Assembly: GCF_023008585.1 (NCBI RefSeq)
Contig: NZ_CP095390.1
Location: 1,798,001 to 1,862,000 of the forward strand
Length of the DNA stretch: 64,000 bases
From: Natribaculum breve
GTDB lineage: Archaea; Halobacteriota; Halobacteria; Halobacteriales; Natrialbaceae
Reading direction: 5' to 3'
Part shown: one piece after another, positions 25,731-34,244 of the stretch
Numbering within the stretch: the stretch's first letter is position 1
How the letters are laid out: each line of letters opens with the position of its first letter
Program-made: the position numbers and the translations under genes
Notes under the pieces: model-generated
Seen by the model: the letters and a program-made list of their open reading frames with translations, nothing else
What the model was told of the DNA's origin: nothing
The model's database searches: none

Positions 25731-26282
25731 TTAGCTCGACGTCGCGACCGCGTTGAAGGTCACCGAGTCGAGCAGTTCGGTTCCGTCGCTGAGAGTTTCG
25801 CCCTCCGTGTCGACTTTGATGCTGACTGGCGTGCTGTCACCGGGTTCAAGGGTGACGGCGCTGCTCGAGAGCGAATTGGCGGTGTAGTCTCCGTTACTGG
25901 GGTGGAACGTGACGAGATCGTCATTGTCTCCGGACTTGGAAATGCTCACCTCGACCTCCTGGGTCCCCTGATTTTCGACGGTGAACACGTTGTCGATTTC
26001 CGTGACTGCGTCGGGGTTGACACCCTCACCACCGCCGGAAACATCTTCGCTGTTGCTCGCGCTGAGGTCGATCTCCAGCGTACCGCCGTCCCCGTCGTCG
26101 ATGACGTAATCCGAGTTGTTACCACCAGTTCCCTGCAGTCGCAGGTAGGCGGACGCGTCGTCGGCGACCTCGACGTCGACGTTTCGTGTTGCGCTCACGC
26201 TCGAGAACGCGCCGGTTCCGACGACCGCAGCTGCTCCCGATGCCAGTGCTCCCATTCCGATGACGAATTTGCGTCGTTGCAT
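25731..26282 (-). CDS. DUF1102 family secreted protein (first copy)
   Basis: The 183-residue protein starts MQRRKFVIGMGALASGAAAV with a Tat-like or Sec signal, then GTGAFSSVSATRNVDVEVADDASAYLRL, which matches its downstream paralogue. The mature beta-rich domain contains a Ser/Gly/Asp-rich region and VENQGTQEVEVSISKSG. The pair probably forms a surface or fibre component. The ATG at 26282 is chosen because it restores the signal peptide; the ORF is open farther up. It is the first gene of its operon, with a GTATTACAAT box 122 nt upstream and an array of TTGACC heptamers beyond it. Confidence 0.8.
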   Translation of the reverse strand: MQRRKFVIGMGALASGAAAVVGTGAFSSVSATRNVDVEVADDASAYLRLQGTGGNNSDYVIDDGDGGTLEIDLSASNSEDVSGGGEGVNPDAVTEIDNVFTVENQGTQEVEVSISKSGDNDDLVTFHPSNGDYTANSLSSSAVTLEPGDSTPVSIKVDTEGETLSDGTELLDSVTFNAVATSS

Positions 26283-26403
26283 GGTTGGATTCTCCGTGTC
26301 GTTGTCGCTCGAGGGCGACCACACCTCGTCGGCTCCACGTCGGCTCGTCGTCGCCCCGATCCCCGCCGCGGGGATCACAGATCATCCGTGTCCAGCAAGG
26401 GGT

Positions 26404-26413
26404 ATTGTAATAC
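26404..26413 (-). promoter_or_regulatory. shared promoter element upstream of the DUF1102 operon
   Basis: The minus strand reads GTATTACAAT, identical to the box at 24717-24726. It lies 122 nt before the first DUF1102 start. Because it sits before three different minus-strand genes of one functional locus, it is likely a common promoter or activator element. Confidence 0.5.
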
Positions 26414-26448
26414 AGTCGTGGAGTCGATCGCAAACGTCGGTGTCCGTC

Positions 26449-26670
26449 GGTCAACCCACGCCCGACCGGACCGGCACGGGCGTATGGAACGGGTTGACTC
26501 GAGTCGGCGACCACTCGAGGCGGCCGATCCGTCGGTCCGGCCGTCGTTGACTCGCCCCTCGAGTCGGTATCGACGCGGTTGACCGGCGGTCAAGCCGGGT
26601 CTGACCGGGCCTCGAGAGTCGGTATATCACCGGTTGACCGGCCGTTTGGTCGGTATCGGTTCCATTGACC
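26449..26670. promoter_or_regulatory. array of TTGAC(C/T) heptamers between the divergent DUF1102 and HTH genes
   Basis: At least seven copies of (G)TTGAC(C/T) or its complement occur in about 220 bp: 26449-26455, 26493-26499, 26546-26552, 26578-26584, 26588-26594, 26633-26639 and 26664-26670. The copies at 26578-26594 form an inverted pair. Similar heptamers flank the box before the signal peptidase gene. This 503-bp region separates the DUF1102 operon from the divergent membrane HTH gene and holds no ORF, so it is a plausible control region for both. Confidence 0.55.
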
Positions 26671-26785
26671 GTTCGCCTCGAGTCCGGTGAGAACCCCGAT
26701 TTTGGCGGTTTCAGAACTGGTTGGATTCAAACAGTTATTTACAGACCAACATTTTTTGCCCATGCCGTACTAGCGTGTATCCGAA

Positions 26786-27442
26786 ATGGGGGCAACTCAC
26801 GCAGAGGCGTCCGGGGGAACCGAGACGTCGGAACTGGAGACGGGCGACGAAGGAGACGACGCATCGGGAGCAGCCGACGACGTCCTCACCGAAGACGAGC
26901 TCTTCACGCTCCTGTCAAACCAGCGGCGACGGCACATCCTGCACACGCTCATGCGAGAAGACCGGAGGGTCGACATCGGCGACCTCTCACAGGAGATCGC
27001 CGCCTGGGAGGACGGCCTCGCGTTCGAGGAGGTCTCGAGTAGCGACCGAAAGCGAGTCTACACGGCACTCCAGCAGTCGCACCTCCCGAAGATGGACGCC
27101 GCTGGCGTCGTCGAGTTCGATCGCGACCGGGGCACGGTCGAACCGACACCGGCGCTCGAGAACGTCGAGATCTACATGGACGTCGTCCGCGGGCGGGAGA
27201 TTCCCTGGGGCGCGTACTACCTCGGACTGACGACGCTGGCCGGCGCGCTGTACGTGGCAGCGACGAACGACCTGACGCCGCTCGGCCAGCTCACGCCGTC
27301 TACCTGGGGCGTGTTCGTCGTCGTCACGTTCGCCGTCTCCGCGATCGCACACCGGTACTGCGAGCGGCAAAACCGGCTCGGAATCGCAGACGAGCCGCCG
27401 GGCGTGGAACTCGAGTACCACGACCGCTCGGGAGACGACTGA
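26786..27442 (+). CDS. membrane-anchored HTH regulator, DUF7344-type
   Basis: The 218-residue protein has an acidic N-terminus, then a winged-helix domain (LFTLLSNQRRRHILHTLMRED...VDIGDLSQEIAAWEDG, about residues 38-80) and a continuation RKRVYTALQQSHLPKMDAAGVVEFD that matches the haloarchaeal DUF7344 fold. Two transmembrane helices follow (about 143-160 and 168-187). It is therefore a DNA-binding protein tethered to the membrane. It is divergent from the DUF1102 operon and precedes another secreted protein gene, so it is the best candidate regulator of this locus. An ACATTTTTTG box lies about 30 nt before the start. Confidence 0.78.
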   Translation: MGATHAEASGGTETSELETGDEGDDASGAADDVLTEDELFTLLSNQRRRHILHTLMREDRRVDIGDLSQEIAAWEDGLAFEEVSSSDRKRVYTALQQSHLPKMDAAGVVEFDRDRGTVEPTPALENVEIYMDVVRGREIPWGAYYLGLTTLAGALYVAATNDLTPLGQLTPSTWGVFVVVTFAVSAIAHRYCERQNRLGIADEPPGVELEYHDRSGDD

Positions 27443-27503
27443 TGGATCGACGACTGGACACGCGACGCTCGACCGGCCGGTCTACCGACGGCACGCGATA
27501 GAC

Positions 27504-28430
27504 ATGAAACGGACACGACGCGCGACGCTGGCGATGATCGTCGGCTCGAGTGGCGTCCTCGCGGTCGACACCACTGGTTTCTCGACCGCGAGGACCGATC
27601 GTGACGTTCGCGTCGCGGTCGTCGACGACGCGGACGCCTTCCTCGGACTGACCGAAGACGGGGTCGAAGACGGGGGGCTGCTGTTCGGGGGCGAGCCTCG
27701 TCGCCCGCCGGTCTCGTTCGACGTGATCAACCAGCTTCCGGAGCCGATCGTCGTCACGCTCGCGGTCGATACGTTCCGGTTCGACTCGGCCGACGGCGTC
27801 GACGTATCCGACGACCGGGTCGTCGTCGGCGCGGACGGCGACCGACTCGGTGCCGGCGAGCGACTCGAGGACGTCACCGTGAACCTGGATCCGGGCGGCG
27901 AGAGGCCGCCCGGCCCCACGGTGACGGGGACGATCGAGATCGACGCCAGCGGTGACGGAACCCGGATCGAGGCCGAGCGCGACCTGGTACTCGAGTGGCC
28001 CGAGATCGACGTCGACGCGGCGACGGTCGACGTCCGCCAGACCGGCGGGGGCGTCTTCGAACACGAGTGGAGACTTCGGACCGTCGATGTCGACGGGACC
28101 GCACTCGAGCGGCTCCGGTTCGACTACAGCGACGTCGAAACCGCACCGGCGCTCGATTTCACCGCCGCCGACGGACTGTCGGTCTCGGTGACGGTCGACG
28201 GCGACGAGCGCGCGACCACGGGATCGATCGAACGGCGAGCCGCGACCGCACTCGACGTCGCCCTCGAGCCGCCGCTCGAGCCCGACGCGGCGACGATCGA
28301 GGTCGTGCTCACCGACACCGGCCCACCGGCGTCGCCGGGCGGCGGGAACGGCGACCGGGCAGGGGCGACGGTCGAACTCGATGGCGACACGGTAAGCGAG
28401 CGCGTCGAGGCGAGCTGGCGGCGGGGCTGA
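27504..28430 (+). CDS. secreted beta-rich protein with DUF1102-like N-terminus
   Basis: The 308-residue protein begins with a basic signal (MKRTRRATLAMIVGSSGVLA) and then TDRDVRVAVVDDADAFLGL, which is the same pattern as the mature start of the two DUF1102 proteins (RDVxVxVxDDAxAxLxL). The rest is a long beta-rich, acidic region without recognised domain, ending after a Gly/Pro-rich stretch (PPASPGGGNGDRAG). No membrane anchor is evident at the C-terminus. It follows the membrane HTH gene by 61 nt on the same strand and is probably regulated with it. Confidence 0.65.
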   Translation: MKRTRRATLAMIVGSSGVLAVDTTGFSTARTDRDVRVAVVDDADAFLGLTEDGVEDGGLLFGGEPRRPPVSFDVINQLPEPIVVTLAVDTFRFDSADGVDVSDDRVVVGADGDRLGAGERLEDVTVNLDPGGERPPGPTVTGTIEIDASGDGTRIEAERDLVLEWPEIDVDAATVDVRQTGGGVFEHEWRLRTVDVDGTALERLRFDYSDVETAPALDFTAADGLSVSVTVDGDERATTGSIERRAATALDVALEPPLEPDAATIEVVLTDTGPPASPGGGNGDRAGATVELDGDTVSERVEASWRRG

Positions 28431-28554
28431 ACTCGAGTACCGATCGTGCCCATCAGCGCTCGTCGGATCGATTCCCGTCGCTCACGACTCTCGGCCGCTC
28501 GCAGGAGAAAATAGATGGAAAGAGACGGAGACGGTCGGCCGTCGATCGCGTCGA

Positions 28555-30528
28555 TCAGTCGTCGGCGGGTGCCGCGCCCGCGCCCTCTTCGGCCTGTTGT
28601 TTCGTCCAGGCGAGTTTGCCACCGGCGGCGAGGATGTCGCGTTCGCGCTCGGAGGCGTCGAGTTCGGCGGTGAACTCCCAGTCGTCGTTGACGCGGACGG
28701 TGAACTCCTCGGCACCGTTCTCGACGCCCTCGCGGACGTCGTCGACGATCTCCAGGTCGTCGCCCTGCTCGAGCTGTTCGTAGGTCTCCTCGTCGATGGT
28801 CAGCGGGATGAGACCGAAGTTAAAGAGGTTCGCACGGTGGATGCGCGCGAAGCTCTGTGCGAAGACGCCCTGGATGCCAAGATACATCGGACAGAGCGCG
28901 GCGTGTTCGCGCGAGGAGCCCTGGCCGTAGTTCTCGCCGGCGACGAGGAAGCCGCCGTCGGACTCGAGTGCGCGGTCGGCGAAGGTCTCGTCGATGCGCG
29001 AGAGGGTGAACTCGGAGAGTTTGGGGACGTTCGACCGGTACATCAGGATGTCCTGGGTCGCGGGGATGATGTGGTCGGTCGTGATGTTGTCCTCCATCTT
29101 CAGGAGCGCCTCGCCCTCGAGGTCCGAATCGAGGGGATCTTTCAGCGGGACGTCGCCGATGTTGGGACCCTTGATGAGTTCGTCGTCGACGGCCTCGTCG
29201 GGTGCGATGAGGTCCGTCTTCGAGCCGGTGTACTCGTCGGGGAGTTCGACGCCGGGGGCCTCGAGGTCTTCTTCTTCCTCGGCGAGGTCGCGCGGGTCGA
29301 TGATCTCGCCTTTGATCGCCGCGGCGGCGGCGACCTCAGGCGAACAGAGGAAGACGTTGTCGTCTTCGATGCCCGAGCGGCCTTCGAAGTTGCGGTTGAA
29401 CGTCCGCAGCGAGACCGAGTCGGAGGCGGGGACGTGACCGATGCCGATACAGGCACCACACGTCGCCTCGGAGAAGTTGACGCCGGCGGCCATCATCTCC
29501 GCGACCCAGCCCTCGCGGGCGAGCATCTCGGAGGCCTGCTTGGAGCCGGGGGCGACGATCGTCTCGGTCTCCGTGGCGACCTCGCGGCCCTCGAGCATCT
29601 TCGCGACGGGGAGGATGTCCTCGTAGCCGCCGTTGGTACAGGAGCCGACGATGACCTGCTGGACGTCGGTGCCGGCGACCTCGCTGACGGGCACGACCTT
29701 GTCCGGCATCGACGGCTGGGCGATCAGCGGTTCGAGCTCCGAGAGGTCGACGACGATCTCGTCGTCGTACTCGGCGTCGTCGTCGGGCTGGAGTTCGACG
29801 TACTCGTCTTCGCGGCCGACGCGCTCGAGGTAATCTTTGGTCTGCTCGTCGGTCGGGAAGATCGACGTCGTCGCGCCGAGTTCCGTGCCCATGTTGGTGA
29901 TCGTCATCCGCTCGGGAGCGGTGAGCGTCTCGACGCCCGGGCCGGTGTACTCGAGGATCTTGCCGACGCCGCCTTTGACGGTCAGCCGACGCAGCATCTC
30001 GAGGATGACGTCTTTCGCCGTGGCCCACTCGGGGAGTTCGCCCTCGAGGCGGACGTTGACGACTTCGGGCATCTCGATGTAGTATGGTGCGCCGCCCATG
30101 GCGACGGTGACGTCGATCCCGCCGGCGCCGATGGCGAGTTCACCGAGGCCGCCGGGGGTCGGCGTGTGACTGTCCGAACCCAGCAGGGTCTTGCCGGGGG
30201 CCGCGAAGTTCTCGCGGTGGACGTTGTGACAGATGCCGTTGCCGGGGCGAGAGAAGTAAGCGCCGAATTTGCCGGCAGCGGAGCGAAGGAAGCGGTGGTC
30301 GTCCGTGTTCTTGAAGTCGAACTGGTAGGTCTGGTGGTCGCAGTACTGGGCTGCGATCTCGGTCTGGACCTCGTCCAGTCCCATCGCTTCGAACTGGAGC
30401 CAGACCATCGTCCCAGTCGTGTCCTGGGTGAGAACCTGGTCGATCTCGATACCGATCTCCTCGCCGGTCTCGAGTTCGCCCTCGACGAGGTGGTCGTCGA
30501 GAATTTTCTCGGTAAGGGTTTGTCCCAT
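28555..30528 (-). CDS. acn: aconitate hydratase
   Basis: This 657-residue enzyme is aconitase, which interconverts citrate and isocitrate in the TCA cycle in the cytoplasm. The [4Fe-4S] ligands are visible as SCTNGGYED and CGACIGIG, the substrate loop as GSDSHTPTPGGLG, and the swivel domain has ENYGQGSSREHAAL. The start MGQTLTEKILDDHLVEG at 30528 is standard; a reading frame open to 31656 is spurious. Length suits the haloarchaeal aconitase group. It stands alone, convergent with the secreted-protein gene. Confidence 0.96.
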   Translation of the reverse strand: MGQTLTEKILDDHLVEGELETGEEIGIEIDQVLTQDTTGTMVWLQFEAMGLDEVQTEIAAQYCDHQTYQFDFKNTDDHRFLRSAAGKFGAYFSRPGNGICHNVHRENFAAPGKTLLGSDSHTPTPGGLGELAIGAGGIDVTVAMGGAPYYIEMPEVVNVRLEGELPEWATAKDVILEMLRRLTVKGGVGKILEYTGPGVETLTAPERMTITNMGTELGATTSIFPTDEQTKDYLERVGREDEYVELQPDDDAEYDDEIVVDLSELEPLIAQPSMPDKVVPVSEVAGTDVQQVIVGSCTNGGYEDILPVAKMLEGREVATETETIVAPGSKQASEMLAREGWVAEMMAAGVNFSEATCGACIGIGHVPASDSVSLRTFNRNFEGRSGIEDDNVFLCSPEVAAAAAIKGEIIDPRDLAEEEEDLEAPGVELPDEYTGSKTDLIAPDEAVDDELIKGPNIGDVPLKDPLDSDLEGEALLKMEDNITTDHIIPATQDILMYRSNVPKLSEFTLSRIDETFADRALESDGGFLVAGENYGQGSSREHAALCPMYLGIQGVFAQSFARIHRANLFNFGLIPLTIDEETYEQLEQGDDLEIVDDVREGVENGAEEFTVRVNDDWEFTAELDASERERDILAAGGKLAWTKQQAEEGAGAAPADD

Positions 30529-30780
30529 AGCGTCCGGACATCGGCTTTCCGGATTGATAAAACCAGCGTGTTTCTGTCGTGGATGAACATGTAAGATCCG
30601 GCGATTTAGACGGTCACGCTGCAAATATTGCGCCAGCAGTGACCAAACGTTCAGTCGACAGTTCTCTCGAGACGATCCGAACTGGCGGCGACCGGTCGAC
30701 TGCGGTGTTCGTCGCGACCGCATCGCAAACCCGGTCGAACGCGACACGCTTTTGCCCCTAGCGGGCGCGAACTCGAGTGA

Positions 30781-31260
30781 ATGTACCGCTCCGGCACCTT
30801 CGTCGCCGACCACGTCTCGCCGGTGACCGACGAGCAGGTCCAGCCCAACGGCGTCGACCTCACGCTCGACGTCGTCTTCGAACAGCGCGAACCCGGCCGC
30901 ATCACCACCGACGGCAAGGAGATCGGCGACCGGGTGGCACGCCCGCTCGAGGAACTCGAGAAAAAGACGCCCGAGACGTACTACCTGCCGACGGGCGGGT
31001 ACGTCGTCCGCTACTGCGAACGGATCGAGATCCCCGGGGGGCACGTCGGGTTCGTCTATCCGCGGTCGTCGCTCATGCGCAACTCCTGTATGCTCAACAC
31101 CGCGGTGTGGGACGCCGGCTACGAGGGACGTGGCGAGGGGCTCTTGCAGGTCCACCACGACGTCGAACTCGAGCGTGGCGCGCGGATCGCCCAGCTCGTG
31201 TTCGCCGAGGCCGACCACGACGACGTCTACGACGGCAGCTACCAGGGCGAGAACCTGTAG
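30781..31260 (+). CDS. dut: dUTPase/dCTP deaminase family protein
   Basis: The 159-residue protein has the trimeric dUTPase fold signatures: QPNGVDLTLD (about residues 21-30), the PRSSLMRNSCML motif (about 95-106) and NTAVWDAGYEGRGEGLLQVHH (about 107-127). Haloarchaeal members of this size are annotated as deoxyuridine 5'-triphosphate nucleotidohydrolase; a dCTP deaminase activity is a possible alternative in this family. The enzyme keeps dUTP low and supplies dUMP for thymidylate synthesis. Confidence 0.88.
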   Translation: MYRSGTFVADHVSPVTDEQVQPNGVDLTLDVVFEQREPGRITTDGKEIGDRVARPLEELEKKTPETYYLPTGGYVVRYCERIEIPGGHVGFVYPRSSLMRNSCMLNTAVWDAGYEGRGEGLLQVHHDVELERGARIAQLVFAEADHDDVYDGSYQGENL

Positions 31261-31311
31261 CAGTCGGCCGATTCGCATACCGTTTTCACCTTCCGTTCCG
31301 TACGTCGTCCC

Positions 31312-31866
31312 ATGATGGCGACGACGCACGTGTTCGCCGGACTGGCGATCGTCGCCCCACTGGCACACGTCGCTCCCGAGTTCGCGGTTCCCCTCGCGGC
31401 CGGTGCGATCGCTGGCGGGCTGTTCCCCGACTTCGACCTCGCGTTCGAGCACCGGCGGACGCTTCACTTTCCCGTCTACGGCAGCGTGCTCGCCGTTCTG
31501 GCGACGATCGGAGCCGTGCTCGTCCCCTCGAGTCCCACCGTCGGATTCGCGGCGTTCGCCGTCGCCGCCTGGCTCCACGCCGCGAGCGACGCCCTCGGGA
31601 ACGGCCCCGAGTTCGATCCGTGGACCGACGCGCGTGAGAACGCGGTCTACAACCACTTCGCCGGACGATGGATGCAGGCCAGACGGTACGTCCGCTACGA
31701 CGGAGCGCCCGAGGACTTCGCGCTCGGACTCGCGCTCGCGGTACCCGCGCTGGTCGTCTTCGACGGACGGGTCAGAGTCGTCGTCGCCGCCGCGCTCGTT
31801 CCGGCCTTCGCGTACACGCTATTTCGCCGACAGGTCGCCGATCTCGTGCCGGCGTGGCTCGAGTGA
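31312..31866 (+). CDS. membrane-bound metal-dependent hydrolase-like protein (DUF457/YdjM type)
   Basis: The 184-residue protein starts MMATTHVFAGLAIVAPLAHV and has four or five hydrophobic helices. The N-terminal TTH, the GGLFPDFDLAFEHRRTLHFPVYG segment (about residues 37-60) with its Asp and His residues, and WLHAASDALG (about 84-93) match the DUF457/YdjM family of inner-membrane proteins predicted to bind metal. The reaction is unknown. It follows the dUTPase gene by 51 nt. Confidence 0.75.
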   Translation: MMATTHVFAGLAIVAPLAHVAPEFAVPLAAGAIAGGLFPDFDLAFEHRRTLHFPVYGSVLAVLATIGAVLVPSSPTVGFAAFAVAAWLHAASDALGNGPEFDPWTDARENAVYNHFAGRWMQARRYVRYDGAPEDFALGLALAVPALVVFDGRVRVVVAAALVPAFAYTLFRRQVADLVPAWLE

Positions 31867-31997
31867 GGTCGGCTGGCCGCGATCCGTTCGGACGCCGACG
31901 TTCACCGAACGCGAAACTGTTACTTCCCGAACGATAATCGGCCGGTCGGTCGAGACGAGTCGCAACGCTCATACGACCCGTCTTCGAGCCTTCGGAT

Positions 31998-32477
31998 ATG
32001 ATCGACATCGTCGTCGCCCGAATCACCCACCTGGTGTTCGCCGCCATCTGGGCCGGGAGCGTCTTCTACGTCGCGCTCGTCGTCTTGCCGCTGGCCCGCG
32101 ATGGCGTGTTCAACTCGACGAAGCCACTCGAGACCGTCTCCGGGAAGCTCACCACCATCTCGCGGGTCAGTGCCGTCGTCCTCTTTCTGACCGGCGGTCA
32201 CCTCGCGGGGCGGCTGTACACGATCGGCGGCGAGGGACAGGGGCTGTTCACGTCGATCAACGGCCAGCTCGTGATCCTGATGGTTGCCCTCTGGCTCGCG
32301 CTCGCCGGCCTCGTCGAGATCGGCGCGAAGCGCTTCGAGTCCGGTCTCAACGGGAAGAAGCTCCGAGAGCCGGCTCGAGACGCGCTCCCGGTGTTCCGCA
32401 TCGCGGCGGTCGTCGCGGTCGGGTTGCTCGTCGTCGGCGGCCTGATTACGTCGGGCGCACTCGTCCAGTTTCTCTGA
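31998..32477 (+). CDS. four-helix membrane protein, CopD-like
   Basis: The 159-residue protein has four membrane helices (about residues 7-30, 52-70, 84-104 and 134-156). The N-terminal ITHLVFAAIWAGSVFYVALVVLP contains the His and the W-x-G pattern typical of CopD-like membrane domains. In bacteria CopD takes part in copper uptake; single-domain archaeal relatives are not characterised. No other copper gene is adjacent. Confidence 0.65.
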   Translation: MIDIVVARITHLVFAAIWAGSVFYVALVVLPLARDGVFNSTKPLETVSGKLTTISRVSAVVLFLTGGHLAGRLYTIGGEGQGLFTSINGQLVILMVALWLALAGLVEIGAKRFESGLNGKKLREPARDALPVFRIAAVVAVGLLVVGGLITSGALVQFL

Positions 32478-32543
32478 CCGAAACGATTCTGGCGCGCGAA
32501 CGGTCTACGAAAGATACTTAGTCGATTGCTGTAACGTCAATGC

Positions 32544-32981
32544 ATGATGATCAGGGGCAAAGGCATGGCCCTGTCACTGCTCGCAGTGGGGACGGCTGCG
32601 GCCGCGGGCTACGTTCTCCGTTCTAGCCGCACGCGAGCACGCGACGGGCAGACCAGAGCCGACGTCGGCGCGCGGATCGTCGAGGAGAAGGAGATCCCCG
32701 ACGACGCGACCGTCGTGGACGTCTCCTCCCGGCGACTACAGGACCTCCCAGCCGCCGGCGAAGCGATCGAGCGGGCCGTCAGAAACGACGCTCGAGACGA
32801 GTGGGAACACGTCACGCTCGAGCGCGACGACGCCTGGCACGTCGTCGACGCGCTCCGGGCGTCGTTGCCGTACCACGACGCAGACGGCGCGGAGTACAAC
32901 GGCGTCTACGTCCACTGTGACGGTCGCGTCGTCGTCCTCGACGCGTTCGGCTGGGTTCGCCTCGAGGAACCGATCCCGTGA
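32544..32981 (+). CDS. small protein with one N-terminal membrane helix, function unknown
   Basis: The 145-residue protein begins MMIRGKGMALSLLAVGTAAAAGYVL, a membrane anchor or signal, followed by a soluble acidic domain. The central part (TVVDVSSRRLQDLPAAGEAIERAVRN) and the C-terminal part (YNGVYVHCDGRVVVLDAFGWVRLEEP) look like a small alpha/beta domain. I recognise no family. It lies upstream of the 6-phosphogluconate dehydrogenase gene by 134 nt. Confidence 0.6.
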   Translation: MMIRGKGMALSLLAVGTAAAAGYVLRSSRTRARDGQTRADVGARIVEEKEIPDDATVVDVSSRRLQDLPAAGEAIERAVRNDARDEWEHVTLERDDAWHVVDALRASLPYHDADGAEYNGVYVHCDGRVVVLDAFGWVRLEEPIP

Positions 32982-33115
32982 GCCGGCCGGCTCGAGTCCC
33001 GTCGACACGGGCTCGCTAGCAGGCGGGTTTTCGATCGTCGACTCGCTCGTCGAGCCGTCGGCGTCGACGGAGCCAAATCGCAACCCCTACCACGGCCGCG
33101 AGCGCACGCCAGCAT

Positions 33116-34015
33116 ATGCAACTGGGTGTAATCGGACTCGGTCGAATGGGACAGATCGTCACGCGCCGCGTTCTCGAGGCGGGCCACGACGTCGTCGCGT
33201 TCGACCTCGACGAGGAGGCCGTCGCCGACGCCGCGGAGGCCGGCGCGGAACCCGCAGAGTCGGTGACCGACCTCGCAGACCGACTCGGCGAACGGAAGCG
33301 AATCTGGCTGATGGTTCCTGCCGGCGAGCCGGTCGACGCCGCACTCGACGACCTCGCGGACCACCTCTCGGCCGACGACGTCGTCGTCGACGGAGGCAAC
33401 TCCTACTTCCAGGATTCGATTCGCCGGGCAGAGTCCTGCCCCGCCAGGTACCTCGACTGTGGAACCTCGGGCGGCCCCGCCGGCGCGGAACTCGGCTTCT
33501 CGCTGATGATCGGCGGTCCCGAATCGGCCTACGAGGAACTCGAGCCGGTCTTCGACGCCGTCGCCACCGGACCCGACGGTCACGCCCGAATGGGACCCGC
33601 TGGATCGGGTCACTACGTCAAGATGGTCCACAACGGCGTCGAGTACGCACTCATGCAGGCCTACGGCGAGGGATTCGAACTGCTCCACGAGGGCCGGTAC
33701 GACCTCGACCTCGAGTCGGTCGCGAAGGTGTGGAACAACGGCGCGGTGATCCGCTCGTGGCTGCTGGAACTCTGCGAGGAGGCCTTCCACGAGGAGGGGA
33801 CGGACCTGGGGACGGTCGCGGACCGCGTCGAGGGCGGCTCGACGGGGACGTGGACGGTCCAGGAGGGACTCGAGCAGGAGGTTCCGGTGCCGCTGATCTA
33901 CACCGCGCTGGCCGAACGGTTCGGCTCGCGGGCCGACGACGGTCGGTTCTCGCGGCGTCTCGCGAACCGACTGCGCTACGGGTTCGGTCGCCACGAGGTC
34001 CCCCGGCGGGACTGA
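33116..34015 (+). CDS. gnd: 6-phosphogluconate dehydrogenase, NAD-type (decarboxylating)
   Basis: The 299-residue enzyme oxidatively decarboxylates 6-phosphogluconate to ribulose 5-phosphate. The Rossmann motif is GVIGLGRMGQIV, the substrate region has CGTSGGPAGAELGFSLMIGG (about residues 115-134), and GHYVKMVHNGVEYALMQAYGEG (about 163-184) supplies the catalytic Lys and Asn. Its short length matches the archaeal/YqeC-like group without the C-terminal helical tail. In haloarchaea the oxidative pentose pathway makes ribose precursors with such an enzyme. Confidence 0.92.
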   Translation: MQLGVIGLGRMGQIVTRRVLEAGHDVVAFDLDEEAVADAAEAGAEPAESVTDLADRLGERKRIWLMVPAGEPVDAALDDLADHLSADDVVVDGGNSYFQDSIRRAESCPARYLDCGTSGGPAGAELGFSLMIGGPESAYEELEPVFDAVATGPDGHARMGPAGSGHYVKMVHNGVEYALMQAYGEGFELLHEGRYDLDLESVAKVWNNGAVIRSWLLELCEEAFHEEGTDLGTVADRVEGGSTGTWTVQEGLEQEVPVPLIYTALAERFGSRADDGRFSRRLANRLRYGFGRHEVPRRD

Positions 34016-34112
34016 TAACGAGAGCTGTGAGTCTGTCCCGCCACAATCGCGAACCGCCTGCGGTTGCGTCGGCACCCAGTCACGGCCATCAGTACGACGA
34101 CGAGGGCGTCCC

Positions 34113-34150
34113 GGGTGCGACCGAGGGCTGACCCGTTTTGTCCGGCAGTA
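34113..34150. repeat. dispersed 38-bp repeat, copy 2
   Basis: This stretch matches 5781-5818 at 34 of 38 positions. It lies between gnd and the ferredoxin gene. The minus-strand reading TAGQNGSALGRTRDA is nearly the same as that of copy 1, with mostly synonymous changes. Confidence 0.6.
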
Positions 34151-34244
34151 CAGGCCCTCGCCGACGACTCCACGCGCATCGACGGCGTCCTGACGGCGGA
34201 CAAAAGGCAATACAATTAAATCACCGCACCCAAATGCCACGCAT

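Noticed and set aside
30529..31656. Extension of the aconitase frame to 1033 codons.
   Set aside because: The extension overlaps the well-supported dUTPase and membrane-protein genes and lacks aconitase similarity; the ATG at 30528 gives the usual N-terminus.
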